Shown here: piece by piece, positions 54,010 to 63,482 of the stretch
Position numbering within the stretch: position 1 is the first letter of the stretch
Layout of the letters: each line of letters opens with the position of its first letter
Assembly (NCBI GenBank): GCA_033584155.1
Contig: CP138355.1
Location: forward strand, 372,001 to 436,000
DNA: 64,000 bases
From: Candidatus Electrothrix scaldis
GTDB lineage: Bacteria > Desulfobacterota > Desulfobulbia > Desulfobulbales > Desulfobulbaceae
Direction of reading: 5' to 3'
Made by a program: the position numbers and the translations under genes
Notes under the pieces: model-generated
Told to the model about the DNA's origin: nothing
Databases searched by the model: none
The model's input: the letters and a program-made list of their open reading frames with translations, nothing else

Positions 54010-54357
54010 TTATTGTTTTTTCATCATCTCCTTACTCACCTTGGTGCCCAGCCGGACAAAATGGCCGTCCTCATCCTTTATGGTGATCTTCCAGCGGCCT
54101 GGTGCATCCGGGCGGAAACAGAAATAGCCGTTGCGGTCAGTGCGACCGGACTGGAAGGGGACCTCGGCATTAGGGGCTGTGATCTCCACGCTTGCATAGC
54201 TCATCGGGCCGCCATCATCGTAGGATGCAGATGTGCAGAGGGCCTCACTGCTGCTGCCGGTTTCCCCGTGTACGCTATGGGCCTGTACCTGCCCCGTAAT
54301 GGTAAGGGCCAAGAGAAGCAAAAGAAAGGAACTGAGCTTTGTCGAGAAAATCTTCAT
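54010..54357 (-). CDS. Small exported protein, carboxypeptidase-regulatory-like fold
   Basis: 115 residues. Signal peptide SSFLLLLLALTITGQVQA, with mature N-terminus HSVHGETGSSSEALC, which has two histidines at its very start. YASVEITAPNAEVPFQSGRTDRNGYFCFRPDAPGRWKITIKDEDG is the typical beta-sandwich seen in periplasmic helpers of nickel/cobalt transport. It is the first gene of the 54357-50527 operon, followed by the FmdE-like gene and a receptor. Confidence 0.75.
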   Translation of the reverse strand: MKIFSTKLSSFLLLLLALTITGQVQAHSVHGETGSSSEALCTSASYDDGGPMSYASVEITAPNAEVPFQSGRTDRNGYFCFRPDAPGRWKITIKDEDGHFVRLGTKVSKEMMKKQ

Positions 54358-54508
54358 GGTTATTCCTTAAGTAATGGTTAACAATTTCTTCTTGATATTT
54401 CTTCAGAAACTCGGTTCTGTCTCCTCACCCTGAGAAAAGCACGGTGAGCATGGCACAGCGCGGCAGGATCTCGAAGGAGGCAGAAAGATTGACTGAGTGA
54501 CTCCACAA

Positions 54509-54610
54509 ACAGGTACAAATACAGGTACAAATTTTTATTCGCGAGTAAGCTACCAGACAAAAAATGCCCGAACAATAAGATAACAGGCTCATTTTAGTGG
54601 GGAATCCACC
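54509..54610 (-). promoter_or_regulatory. Conserved upstream region of the FmdE-receptor operon
   Basis: Two direct repeats ACAGGTACAAAT (54509-54532) are followed by a stretch matching the region upstream of the 62918 receptor gene: CAGACA, then GAACAATAAG and CTCATTTT. On the minus strand TTGTTC with TAGCTT after 17 bases could be a promoter, with the GTACAAA sites near the start of transcription. The rest of the 54358-54973 spacer has no convincing gene. Confidence 0.55.
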
Positions 54611-54876
54611 TCAGAGCTCGGGAGGGAAAATTATGACGGAGGTGCCACAATATCAACAGGAAAACAAACAAAACAAGATTGAATGAATCAGCTCACCAGC
54701 CCAAAATGACTTTATCAAGACGGATTTTGCCCGAGTTCGCCCTTAACAATCATGCCATTCGCTCAGGAAAGACGGGCGATGATCTCGTGATGCGTAGTAT
54801 GATGAGGACAGGCCAGAATCAGGCTTTTTACAAGGGGAAAGAGAAAAAGGAATACTTTGTGGTGGATTACGAATCC

Positions 54877-54928
54877 TAAAAAAACGACGACCACAGAAGA
54901 AAGAAGATGGAAAAACAGTGGTCGTCGT
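54877..54928 (-). terminator. Terminator of the DUF4198-receptor operon
   Basis: GTGGTCGTCGT and ACGACGACCAC form a perfect 11-base inverted repeat with a 23-base loop, followed on the minus strand by seven T residues. It lies 45 bases after the stop of the 54974 gene. Confidence 0.8.
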
Positions 54929-54973
54929 CTTACACAAAAAGGTAAATCAGCTCAATAAGAGCAATTTGCCTGC

Positions 54974-55744
54974 TTATCTCACCTCTAAGGTGAGGGTTGC
55001 TGAAAACGCCTCAACATCACAGACTTTTTGATCCGAGTACGGCTCTTCGTATTCTGCCTTGATCAGCCAGATACCGGGCTGGAGGATGCGAATCCTGCCC
55101 ATTCCTTCTTTATCGGTCTTTGTCGTATAAGCAAAGACATCACTCTCTGTAGAAAACCCCATATAGGTCGCAAAAAGTTTAGCCTGATGAGGTTTGCCGC
55201 GAAGAAGAAGCTGCACAGGCAGGTAATCGCCTGCCCGTAAAGAGGCAGGATTGGCCTGAGGAACAATCTCCAGAACATGACCGAGCGCCTTTTTATCCAT
55301 CGTAGCATCTTCAGCATCTACAGTGAGCAGCCCTTTTGCGCTTTTATGGGAGAGGGAGCAGCGCAGGACATTCTTTAACCCCTCCTTGGTCTGACGTTTC
55401 CAGCCATCTGTAGTTTTTGTATAAAAAATAGCCTTACGCTGAGCTGCAACAGTATATATTCCCGGTTCGCTCAAAGCTTCTTCTGGTTCATATTCAATAA
55501 TATTAGCTTCCTTCAAGGGGATCTGACCGGTGGGACCGGTCAGACTCATGCTCTCCACATCCTCTTGCTGTAAAAAACTTCCCAAAGGATAACCATGCCC
55601 GTAACCAATATTAATTTTAGGTGATTCGCCAGCGTGAGGGAAGTAGCTTTCCGCATTGATCCAGGGGTAATGGGCCAGGGCCTGGGTGCTGCCAAGAACT
55701 GTCATCCCTAAGAAAAGGGCAAGTGTTGCATAGTGTTTGCGCAT
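54974..55744 (-). CDS. DUF4198 periplasmic protein, copy 1
   Basis: 256 residues. Signal peptide LALFLGMTVLGSTQALA, then the DUF4198 start HYPWINAESYFPHAGESPKINIGYGHGYPLG, rich in histidines. The middle has VLEIVPQANPASLRAGDYLPVQLLLRGKP and the end has TDKEGMGRIRILQPGIWLIKAEYEEPY. DUF4198 proteins accompany nickel and cobalt uptake in many bacteria. It is paralogous to 58062 and follows a receptor gene in the same operon. AGGAGAAAA precedes the ATG. Confidence 0.88.
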   Translation of the reverse strand: MRKHYATLALFLGMTVLGSTQALAHYPWINAESYFPHAGESPKINIGYGHGYPLGSFLQQEDVESMSLTGPTGQIPLKEANIIEYEPEEALSEPGIYTVAAQRKAIFYTKTTDGWKRQTKEGLKNVLRCSLSHKSAKGLLTVDAEDATMDKKALGHVLEIVPQANPASLRAGDYLPVQLLLRGKPHQAKLFATYMGFSTESDVFAYTTKTDKEGMGRIRILQPGIWLIKAEYEEPYSDQKVCDVEAFSATLTLEVR

Positions 55745-55807
55745 TTTTTCTCCTTTACAGTGTATGTGCGTTCAATGAATAATTGAGTTGTTGAAATCGT
55801 TCTTACC

Positions 55808-57910
55808 TCAGAAGTCTACAGTCATGGTCAGATAGGTTGACAAGGGCAGGGCCGGAGAATACGAGCTGCTTGAGGTGTAATCTGCATATTTTTCGTCAAA
55901 CAGGTTCATGACATCCAGAGCAAGCAGATAGCGTTCCTTTTCTCCGAAACGATAGGAAAGCTGCGCGTCCACCCGGCCCCAATCCTCAGACTCCTGTTGG
56001 TTCTCTTTGTCCAGATAATAGCCCTCCTCCCAATGATAACGAACCCGTCCTCCTGTCCCGCTCGGCGGGTTGTATCCCACCTCCATATTCACAACATGCT
56101 CCGGCACCCCGGTCACGGTGTTATCGGCATAGGACTGACCGTCAACCTGATATTCATCATACTTCGCATCAATGTATGCGTAGTCAGCGTGAACATACCC
56201 GTATTCAAAGCCGTACAGATCCAACCGGGCCTCTGCGCCGTTACGGGTGGTCTTACCCACGTTGTCAAACTTACCAGAGCCTGCCACGCTTTCTATAAAA
56301 TCCTCTGAGGTCTTGAGCTGGTAGCCGACAAGCTCCGCCATAAACCAATCAGTGGGCCTGATGCGGGAACCTGCCTCTACCTGAGTCCGTTTCTGTGGAT
56401 CCCAGTTTTCCTGGGTAAAGGCGGCCATCTCCGAGAAACCGGGCATAAGGGCGAAGCCTTCACTGTAATTGGTAAACAGTTCCAGATGATCGTCCAGCAG
56501 GGTGAGTACGCCGCCCGCCTTGGGAGAGAAAATAGTCTGGGTATCCATAGAAAACTCATTCCCGTTATCCAGGTAGTCGACAAGATCTCCGGCAAAATAG
56601 TCGAAGCGGGCGCCTACGTTCAGACGCAGGAAAGGAGTAACCTGAAAACTGCCTTCGGAAAAGAGCCCAAGGGACTCCATATCTATATTGTAATTCCAGA
56701 ATTGCTCCCCTTTTTCCCGGCCGGTTCCGGCAAGCAGCCGCCAACGTTTGCGGCTGTCATCCTCAACCATATAATCGGCACCGGCTGTCAGGTGCAGTTC
56801 CCGGTCAAGGAGCTTACCGATAAAGTTGTAACTTCCGCCCACTCCGTACACAGCACGGTCAAAGTCACGGAGATTACCAACAACAGTGTCAGCAGAAAGC
56901 CCTTCCGGGTCACCTGCATACCAGCGTTTGAAATTCTGGTCTGAGTTCCAGAGATAGAAGAGGATCTTGGAGGTCGTGTTGAGGCGATAATCAAAGTCCA
57001 GCCTGCCTTCCAGGCGATCTTTGCTGCCGCCGTTGGTCTCGCTCACGGCCTGAGTGGGATCTGCATCAAATTTTTCCTGGGTCAGGTAGCCCGGAGCATC
57101 CCAGTCTGAGTTAAAGCCCCGCAGGCTGATTCGGGCACTCAGGGAGTCATTGATCTTGTGGGTGATTCGGGTGGCGGCATTCAGTTTGTCCCAGTCGGAA
57201 TTATCCTGGTAGCCGTCTGTATGGTAATTCAGCAGGGAAAAGACATAATCGGTCTCGTCAGTGGAGAATCCGCCGACATAATTGCCCTCATAGGTATTAT
57301 GAGCACCGTAGTGCAGTTTCACCTGCTGTCCGTCAACGCGCTTTTTGGTGTAATAGGACAAGGTACCGGCAGAGGCGTAGTTTCCGTACAGGGCTGAGGC
57401 CGGTCCTTTGATAACTTCTGCCCGCTCCACCTCGTTGGGATTAATGGTGTTGGTATCTGCATAGCCGTCGCCTTCATTGAGAAGAATACCGTCTACATAA
57501 ATGGCGGTGTTAGGACCGTGCGAATTACCGCTAAATCCACGCATGATGAAGTTGGCCGCAGTTCCTCCCTGTTTGTACTGCACAACAGAGACCCCCGGCG
57601 TCTGCTCCACCATATCCAGCGGGGTAATATAAACCCGGTTCGTGATATCCTCATTGTCCAGGATTGTGGCCGAAGTGCTCTGAAGATTTGTGTTAACCGC
57701 TTCCCCCCGTACAACCACCTCGTCGAGCAGGGTGGAAGCGCCAACATCCTTCTGTTGTTCCTGCTGTTTCTGTTCTTCCTGTTGTTCCGCTACCACCGGT
57801 TCGCTTGCTCCGGCAAAAACCGGAAAAAGCAAGAGCAGAGCAACAGCAGGCAGCAGGGGATATTTCCCGCTCCCTGCTTCCTGTGTATCAAGTACTTCCT
57901 TATCGTTCAT
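55808..57910 (-). CDS. TonB-dependent receptor
   Basis: 700-residue outer-membrane receptor. The signal peptide is LLPAVALLLLFPVFAGASE, then a Glu/Gln-rich stretch (EQQEEQKQQEQQK) before the TonB box LLDEVVVRGE. Plug motifs: ITPLDMVEQTPGVSVVQ, FIMRGFSGNSHGPNTAIYVDGILLNEG, VERAEVIKGPASALYGN. The final strand ends LSTYLTMTVDF. ATG 57910 (not the TTG three bases before) follows AGGAAC. It lies between two DUF4198 genes. Confidence 0.93.
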   Translation of the reverse strand: MNDKEVLDTQEAGSGKYPLLPAVALLLLFPVFAGASEPVVAEQQEEQKQQEQQKDVGASTLLDEVVVRGEAVNTNLQSTSATILDNEDITNRVYITPLDMVEQTPGVSVVQYKQGGTAANFIMRGFSGNSHGPNTAIYVDGILLNEGDGYADTNTINPNEVERAEVIKGPASALYGNYASAGTLSYYTKKRVDGQQVKLHYGAHNTYEGNYVGGFSTDETDYVFSLLNYHTDGYQDNSDWDKLNAATRITHKINDSLSARISLRGFNSDWDAPGYLTQEKFDADPTQAVSETNGGSKDRLEGRLDFDYRLNTTSKILFYLWNSDQNFKRWYAGDPEGLSADTVVGNLRDFDRAVYGVGGSYNFIGKLLDRELHLTAGADYMVEDDSRKRWRLLAGTGREKGEQFWNYNIDMESLGLFSEGSFQVTPFLRLNVGARFDYFAGDLVDYLDNGNEFSMDTQTIFSPKAGGVLTLLDDHLELFTNYSEGFALMPGFSEMAAFTQENWDPQKRTQVEAGSRIRPTDWFMAELVGYQLKTSEDFIESVAGSGKFDNVGKTTRNGAEARLDLYGFEYGYVHADYAYIDAKYDEYQVDGQSYADNTVTGVPEHVVNMEVGYNPPSGTGGRVRYHWEEGYYLDKENQQESEDWGRVDAQLSYRFGEKERYLLALDVMNLFDEKYADYTSSSSYSPALPLSTYLTMTVDF

Positions 57911-58061
57911 CAAGTGTTCCTTTCGTTCCTTTCTGTTTGAGAAGACAGGGCGAACACAGGGAATCTCCTCCCTGCACTCCCCACTATAAACGCTCTGAAA
58001 AACTGCTCCCGATGCCTATACAAGCACAATCGGGAGCAGGGAGATGGCTCATGCTAAAAAC

Positions 58062-58841
58062 CTATTGTATTTCCAGGGTCAGGGTGGCAGAAAATGATTC
58101 CACGTCACAGACCTTCTGATCTGAATAGGGTTCCTCGTATTCCGCCTTAATCAGCCAGACACCGGGCTGAAGGATACGGATTTTCCCCATGCCTTCTTTA
58201 TCGGTCTTCGCTGTATAGGCAAACACATCCTTTTCTGTGGAAAAGCCCATATAGGTGGCAAAGAGCTTGCCCTGATGGGGTTTGCCGTACAGGAGCAGCT
58301 GCACCGGAAAATAATCACCAGCCCGCAGAGAGGACGGATTGGCCTGTGGAATAATCTCCAGGGGATGTCCCACCGGGGTGGTGTTTACCTCTTCCGCTTC
58401 CTCATCCTCTCCAACCGTCAGGAGGGCCTTCATGGTCATATGAGAACGAGAGCATCGAAGGACGTTTTCCAAACCTTCCTTGGATTGGCGCTTACCGCCC
58501 TCAGTGGTCTTGGTGTAGAAACCGGTTTTGCGCTGAGCCGCAACGGTATAGGTACCAGGAGTGCTCAGGGCCTCTTCTGACTCAAATTCCATACTGTTGT
58601 TCGCCTTGAGAGGAATAACATACCCACCCGGCTCTCGCAGACTCATGCTCTCCAGATCTTCCTGCTGGAGAACACGGCCCAGGGGATAACGGTGCCCCCA
58701 GCCTATGGAAATATGCGGTGTTTCCCCGCTGTGGAGGGTGTAGCCGTCTGTATTGATCCAGGGGAAATGGGCCAAGGCCTGGGAGGAAAAGAGGCCGCTC
58801 AAACCGATGGTCAGTGCGCCTGCTGCAATAACTTTACGCAT
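58062..58841 (-). CDS. DUF4198 periplasmic protein, copy 2
   Basis: 259 residues. Signal peptide IAAGALTIGLSGLFSSQALA, then HFPWINTDGYTLHSGETPHISIGWGHRYPLG. It is closely related to the 54974 product over its whole length (shared QQED-ESMSL, PLEIIPQANPSSLRAGDY, LFATYMGFSTEKDVFAY and a matching C-terminus). It has an extra acidic loop (GEDEEAEEVNTT). Start at 58841 has GGAG seven bases upstream; the longer frame lacks a signal peptide at its start. Confidence 0.88.
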   Translation of the reverse strand: MRKVIAAGALTIGLSGLFSSQALAHFPWINTDGYTLHSGETPHISIGWGHRYPLGRVLQQEDLESMSLREPGGYVIPLKANNSMEFESEEALSTPGTYTVAAQRKTGFYTKTTEGGKRQSKEGLENVLRCSRSHMTMKALLTVGEDEEAEEVNTTPVGHPLEIIPQANPSSLRAGDYFPVQLLLYGKPHQGKLFATYMGFSTEKDVFAYTAKTDKEGMGKIRILQPGVWLIKAEYEEPYSDQKVCDVESFSATLTLEIQ

Positions 58842-58947
58842 TCTTGTTCTCCATATAATGGTCAGCTCTTGGCTGCCTTGTTTATTGTTTTCCCCGCCCA
58901 TTGGGCCGGGATGAGAGCACTCTCTCAAGAGTCTCAAGAGTCGCTCC

Positions 58948-60936
58948 TTAGTAATTGATGGCAAAGGTCAGGAAATATCCCCTGGGATTGGCGGTGCGAA
59001 GCGAAGTGGCCGACTCCGTACTGGGATATCGTTCGTCAAAGGCGTTTTTCACCTCAAAGGTCAGGGAGTACTCATCCAGTCGGTATCCGACCTTGGCATT
59101 TGCAACCCAGTAATCGATGGTGTACTTGCGCTCACCACTGTAGTTTGTCGGATAGTCCTCCAGATATCCTTCGCCTGCATAGCGGTAATCAAGACCGGCA
59201 AACAGCCCCTGAGGTGGTTTCCACTCAAGGCCGAAGCTGTAGAGCCATTCCGGGACAAGGGAGATATCTGTATCGGAGTAATCGATACCGTTTTTGATAT
59301 AATTCACATACTCTCCCTTGGTATACGAGAGCGTCCCATATACGGAGAGATCGTTGGCAAGGGCATAATCGACATTAAGCTCCACACCGGTACGCCGCGT
59401 TTCGCCCCGGTTCTCCTTTGTGCCTTCCGCATCAAAGGCGACGATTTCATCCTCCGTCTCCAGGATAAAGCCGGTCAGGGTGCTTTCAAGGTTTCTGATT
59501 CCAGTCATTTTGACCCCGAGCTCGTATTGCCTGTAGGTTTCCTCCTTCAGGTCAGGATAGGTGAACTTATCGAAGCCGCTCGGCAGCTTGAACCCTTCTC
59601 CGTAGGTGGTGAACAGAGTGTATCCGTCAAAGGGGGTATAATCCAGTGCCGCCTTGGGACTGAAAATATTAAAGGTGTCCATGTCCAAACTGGTACCGGT
59701 CAGATTGTCATCCAGGTCTCCACCTATGGAATCGTACCGCCCGCCCAGCGTAAGCTGCCAGGCAGGAGAGAGCAGGATCTGGTTCTGCATATAGACGGAA
59801 AAGGTGGTGATCTGAGAATCGCCGTCCACCGTGAGTTCTTCACGGGCTGTGCGAATTCGACTGGGGTTGCTGGCATTGATGGTGTGGGTCAGTTCCACTT
59901 GGGTGTCGATGCCTGCGGTCAGGGTGTTCGGTATTCCCCATGCGTTATAATCCAGCACATGACTGAAGCTACCACCGACCATGTTCCGGTCATGATACTC
60001 TTCCCGGACATAGGAGGTCATGTCCCGATAGCGGGTAAGGTTCATGGTATAGCCGTAGAGCATCATATTGAGTGATGCGGTATCGGAAGCCTCCCAACTC
60101 ATGTTGCCGCTGCCGCCGTAGCGGTAGCGTTCACCGCCACCCAAGGGCTTGGCGCTCCAATACTCACCGCTATCCCACTGTTCACGGGTCAGGTATTCTG
60201 GATGATCCCAGTAGGTGGAATGCAGATTCAGGGTCAGACCGGCCTTCAGGTCATCATTGATATCATAGGTCATCTTGCCGGTGGCATTGCAGAGGGTCCA
60301 GTCGGAATTATCCGTGGCCCCTTCACTCCTGGAGATTTCCGCCCCGATAACAGAAGAGAGATCACCCTTGCGGCGACCAACTGAGGCGGAAAAGCGCTGC
60401 CTGCCGAAATCACCGACACCGAATTTGTAGGAATCAAAGTTACCTTCCCGCTTGGTGATGATATTGATCACCCCGGCTCGTGCGAACTGACCGTACAGCG
60501 CAGAAGACGGCCCCTTGATTACCTCGATGGACTGAATATCCTCCGGCATGATGGTGTTGAAATCCCCGTACCCATCTCCATGTGAGGTGGATTCATTGAT
60601 GGGCACACCATCCACAAAGATGGCCACCCCAGTGTTATGGCCCAGCCGGAGGCCCCGCATGGCGAACTGGCTGGCCACTGCCCCCTGACCATAGTCCTGA
60701 ATCACCACACCCGACACCTTCTGGAGGATATAAAGTGTCTTGTCCACCTGTTCATCCTCCAGCTCGTCAGCTGTGATAACAGTTGCCGAAGGAGAGACGG
60801 TCGAGCTGATTTCCTTCTCACCGCTGACCACGACCTCTTTCATGGTCAAAACCTTACTCGGCTCACTGGCCTGGCCAGTTGAGGCCGCTATGCCAAGCAG
60901 GCAGAGGGGTAAGATTGCTGTTGTTGGTCTCCGCAT
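58948..60936 (-). CDS. TonB-dependent receptor
   Basis: 662-residue outer-membrane receptor. Signal peptide ILPLCLLGIAASTGQA, TonB box TMKEVVVSGEKE. Plug: LYILQKVSGVVIQDYGQGAV, FAMRGLRLGHNTGVAIFVDGVPINE, IQSIEVIKGPSSALYGQFARAGVINII. The barrel ends GYFLTFAINY. The start codon follows CTGGAGAAG. It is the second gene of the minus-strand operon that begins at 62918. Confidence 0.93.
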   Translation of the reverse strand: MRRPTTAILPLCLLGIAASTGQASEPSKVLTMKEVVVSGEKEISSTVSPSATVITADELEDEQVDKTLYILQKVSGVVIQDYGQGAVASQFAMRGLRLGHNTGVAIFVDGVPINESTSHGDGYGDFNTIMPEDIQSIEVIKGPSSALYGQFARAGVINIITKREGNFDSYKFGVGDFGRQRFSASVGRRKGDLSSVIGAEISRSEGATDNSDWTLCNATGKMTYDINDDLKAGLTLNLHSTYWDHPEYLTREQWDSGEYWSAKPLGGGERYRYGGSGNMSWEASDTASLNMMLYGYTMNLTRYRDMTSYVREEYHDRNMVGGSFSHVLDYNAWGIPNTLTAGIDTQVELTHTINASNPSRIRTAREELTVDGDSQITTFSVYMQNQILLSPAWQLTLGGRYDSIGGDLDDNLTGTSLDMDTFNIFSPKAALDYTPFDGYTLFTTYGEGFKLPSGFDKFTYPDLKEETYRQYELGVKMTGIRNLESTLTGFILETEDEIVAFDAEGTKENRGETRRTGVELNVDYALANDLSVYGTLSYTKGEYVNYIKNGIDYSDTDISLVPEWLYSFGLEWKPPQGLFAGLDYRYAGEGYLEDYPTNYSGERKYTIDYWVANAKVGYRLDEYSLTFEVKNAFDERYPSTESATSLRTANPRGYFLTFAINY

Positions 60937-60962
60937 ATCACTTCTCCAGGGTAGAATGAGGG

Positions 60963-62918
60963 TTAAAAGGAGTAATCCAGCTTGACCAGGAAGGCGCGAC
61001 CGGTACGGTAGTTGCCGTCATCCCCCTTGTCGGAATCAAAGATATTATCGGCCTCAAAGCTCAGGGTGGTGCGCTTGCCCAGCTGTTTTGCTATTCTGGC
61101 ATCAATAACTGTATGCTCCCCGATTTCCGAGGTGTTACCGCTGTCTGTATACTGTTTGCCAGTATAGCTGAGAACCCCGCTGAAGAGCAGCCCATAAGGG
61201 CTGTAGGTATAGGAAGGGGTCAGGGCGAGGCTGTGCTCCGGCACATAGGGGAGATTCATTCCAGTCTCGGTATTCTCCGAGTCCGTATAGGTGTAGGAGC
61301 AGTTAAAGGAAAACTCGCCCAGGTTGAGGCGGGCAGAGAGCTCAAGCCCCTGCGTTGTGGCCTCATCCACATTATAATAGCTCTGTAGAGGCAGACCGTC
61401 GTAGAGCAACCCAGTGTCTTCCCGGACCACCATATCCTCTACCTCGTTGCGGAACAGGCCAGCAGAGAGAATCAGCCGGTCATCTGCCAGCCATTGCTCA
61501 ATGCCTGCGGAGTAGCCCAGGCCCAGCTCCGGCTGAAGATCCCGGTTGGACTGGACATAGTAGTCGCCGTGCTGATACGGGGTATTATAATAGAGCTGGC
61601 GAATGGTCGGGGATTTGAAGGAACGTCCGGCAGAAGCACGAAGGGTGGTGCTTTCAGAGAGGGTATACATCAGACTCAGCTTGGGATTGACCTCCGAGTC
61701 AAAGACTGAGTGATCATCAAAGCGAAGGCCTCCCACCAGAGTCAGCGACTCAGCCAGGACAAGCTCATCCTGGGCATAGAGGCTGGCCGTGTCCACCTCC
61801 TCATCCACCCGGATAACCGAGCCGGTGGGGTTCTCGATAGTATAGTCAATGGTCTGACGTTGCAGCTCACCACCCACGGTCAGGGTATTGCTGTCGCTGC
61901 TGTACCAGGTATATTGCAGTTCGCCCTGGCTATAGCTGATATCTCCGTACTTATAGCCGTGGGCATAGCCTGGTGAGCCGTGGGTGAAGTCCCAGTTATA
62001 GACATAGCCTTTGATTGCAAGGAACGTATCCTGGCTCAGCCGCCATTCCATACCCGGCGACAGGCGCAGGCTGTCTTCCTCCCGATTATCTTCCTTTTCA
62101 TAGGAACTGGCCTCGCCTTTCAGAAAAAGGTCCACGCTCTCGTTGGCTGCCAGATCGATCTTAGCCATCAGGGAATGCCGATCCGAGTCAATGGGGTCTG
62201 CTCCTGCATCCTGGGCAGACTCGTAGTTATAATTCACCAGATAGCCCAGACGCTCTGAGGGTTTATCACCAAAAGAGAGATAGGCCTGGGAGGTGTTGCG
62301 GTAATCACCATCATCCGAGGCCGGGGATTTTGTCCCGTCAGCGTTGACCTTTTCCTTGATGGTGTACCAGCCATAGGAGGCACCTGCCCGGGCGGTCATC
62401 TGCTGCGGGGTCCTGCGGGTGATGATGTTGATCACCCCGGCCATAGCATCGCTGCCGTACAAGGCTGAGCTCGGTCCTTTCACTACCTCAATCCGCTCAA
62501 TCATATCCACAGGCAGCTGGTTAAGGCCGATACCGTACTCGCCCATACCACCACTCTGGCCGCAGCCCATAGCCCGCTGACCATCGATAAGGATCAGGCC
62601 GTAGCCGTCATTGAAATTAAGACCGTGCATATTGGCCCGCCAGGTATAGGTACCAAACACATCATCATGGACCGAGGTATTGATGCCAGGCACGGTCTTG
62701 AGCACATCTATGGCGTTCTGGGCAGTACTCTGCTCTATCTCCTGCCGAGTAACCACCACCGTCTCCACTGGCACGTCCTTGAGGGTATGTGGGGTACGGG
62801 TGGCCGTGACCACCACCTCGTCCAAGGCGTGGGTCTTATCTTGCGCCTGCTCCTGGGCAGAAGCCTTCCCTGCAAGCAGGACAACAAGGGCTAGTGCTGG
62901 CATCATCTGTTTCTTCAT
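60963..62918 (-). CDS. TonB-dependent receptor
   Basis: 651-residue outer-membrane receptor. Signal peptide MMPALALVVLLAGKASA, TonB box ALDEVVVTATRTPH. Plug: AIDVLKTVPGINTSVHDD, NMHGLNFNDGYGLILIDGQRAMG, IERIEVVKGPSSALYGSDAMAGVINIITRR. The last strand is AFLVKLDYSF. Start at 62918 is preferred over the longer frame to 63002 because a signal peptide follows directly. It heads an operon of three receptors and two DUF4198 proteins. Confidence 0.93.
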   Translation of the reverse strand: MKKQMMPALALVVLLAGKASAQEQAQDKTHALDEVVVTATRTPHTLKDVPVETVVVTRQEIEQSTAQNAIDVLKTVPGINTSVHDDVFGTYTWRANMHGLNFNDGYGLILIDGQRAMGCGQSGGMGEYGIGLNQLPVDMIERIEVVKGPSSALYGSDAMAGVINIITRRTPQQMTARAGASYGWYTIKEKVNADGTKSPASDDGDYRNTSQAYLSFGDKPSERLGYLVNYNYESAQDAGADPIDSDRHSLMAKIDLAANESVDLFLKGEASSYEKEDNREEDSLRLSPGMEWRLSQDTFLAIKGYVYNWDFTHGSPGYAHGYKYGDISYSQGELQYTWYSSDSNTLTVGGELQRQTIDYTIENPTGSVIRVDEEVDTASLYAQDELVLAESLTLVGGLRFDDHSVFDSEVNPKLSLMYTLSESTTLRASAGRSFKSPTIRQLYYNTPYQHGDYYVQSNRDLQPELGLGYSAGIEQWLADDRLILSAGLFRNEVEDMVVREDTGLLYDGLPLQSYYNVDEATTQGLELSARLNLGEFSFNCSYTYTDSENTETGMNLPYVPEHSLALTPSYTYSPYGLLFSGVLSYTGKQYTDSGNTSEIGEHTVIDARIAKQLGKRTTLSFEADNIFDSDKGDDGNYRTGRAFLVKLDYSF

Positions 62919-63011
62919 ACCTGGTGTTCTCCTTCTTCTTTGCGCATCGACAAACAGAACCATCATATATCCTTGATTCTGTTGTCTGTTCAGAATCAGC
63001 ATCTCCTCTCA

Positions 63012-63115
63012 AAATTTTGTACTTCTATGTACAAAATTTACAACGAGGGTAACAGACAGATACACGCCTGAACAATAAGGTAATAACCTCATTTTTATAG
63101 GATTTTCCACAGCAA
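63012..63115 (-). promoter_or_regulatory. Operator-like palindrome and conserved promoter of the receptor-DUF4198 operon
   Basis: AAATTTTGTAC (63012-63022) and GTACAAAATTT (63029-63039) form a perfect 11-bp inverted repeat with a six-base centre. It is followed by AACAGACAGATACACGCC, TGAACAATAAGG and CCTCATTTTT, which align with 54540-54610 upstream of the other metal operon. On the minus strand TTGTTC and, after 17 bases, TTACCC could be the promoter, placing the palindrome close to the transcription start as expected for a repressor site. Confidence 0.6.
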
Positions 63116-63320
63116 CACAGGGCAAAAACGGGCAAGAGCAGGAAGGCAGGAAAGCATAGAGAGAAGAAGAAATCTCTCTATGTTAAGGAGATACAAGCCA
63201 GAACAACAACAGGTTGCAAAAGGTGCTTCCTTTCATCAGAGAATAGATCAGGGAATTTCCCGAACAACAGGGCAAAACGCCCGTGGAGGCGGGCGGGTTT
63301 TCCTGCATGTCATGAGAGGC

Positions 63321-63446
63321 GTAGGGGCAAACCCATGTGTTTGCCCTTTTTACATCGGGCAGATCTATATTTTTACCATTTTATATCAGGCAGATATATA
63401 TTTCTGCCCTTTTATACCGGGCAGACACGCGGGTCTGCCCCTACAA
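63321..63446. repeat. Dispersed GTAGGGG-bounded repeat, copy 5, expanded
   Basis: It opens GTAGGGGCAAACCC, ends TCTGCCCCTAC, and contains three successive copies of a CGGGCAGA/CAGGCAGA unit interrupted by ATATATTT. It is about twice as long as the other copies. It fills the spacer between the operator region and the partial gene at the right edge. Confidence 0.8.
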
Positions 63447-63482
63447 CAAAAAACGGGGAACTTATTTTTGTGAATTTCCTTA

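Noticed and set aside
54679-54879. 66-residue plus-strand frame before the operon terminator
   Set aside because: Begins with TTG, has no ribosome site and no recognised similarity; a real small protein cannot be fully excluded.
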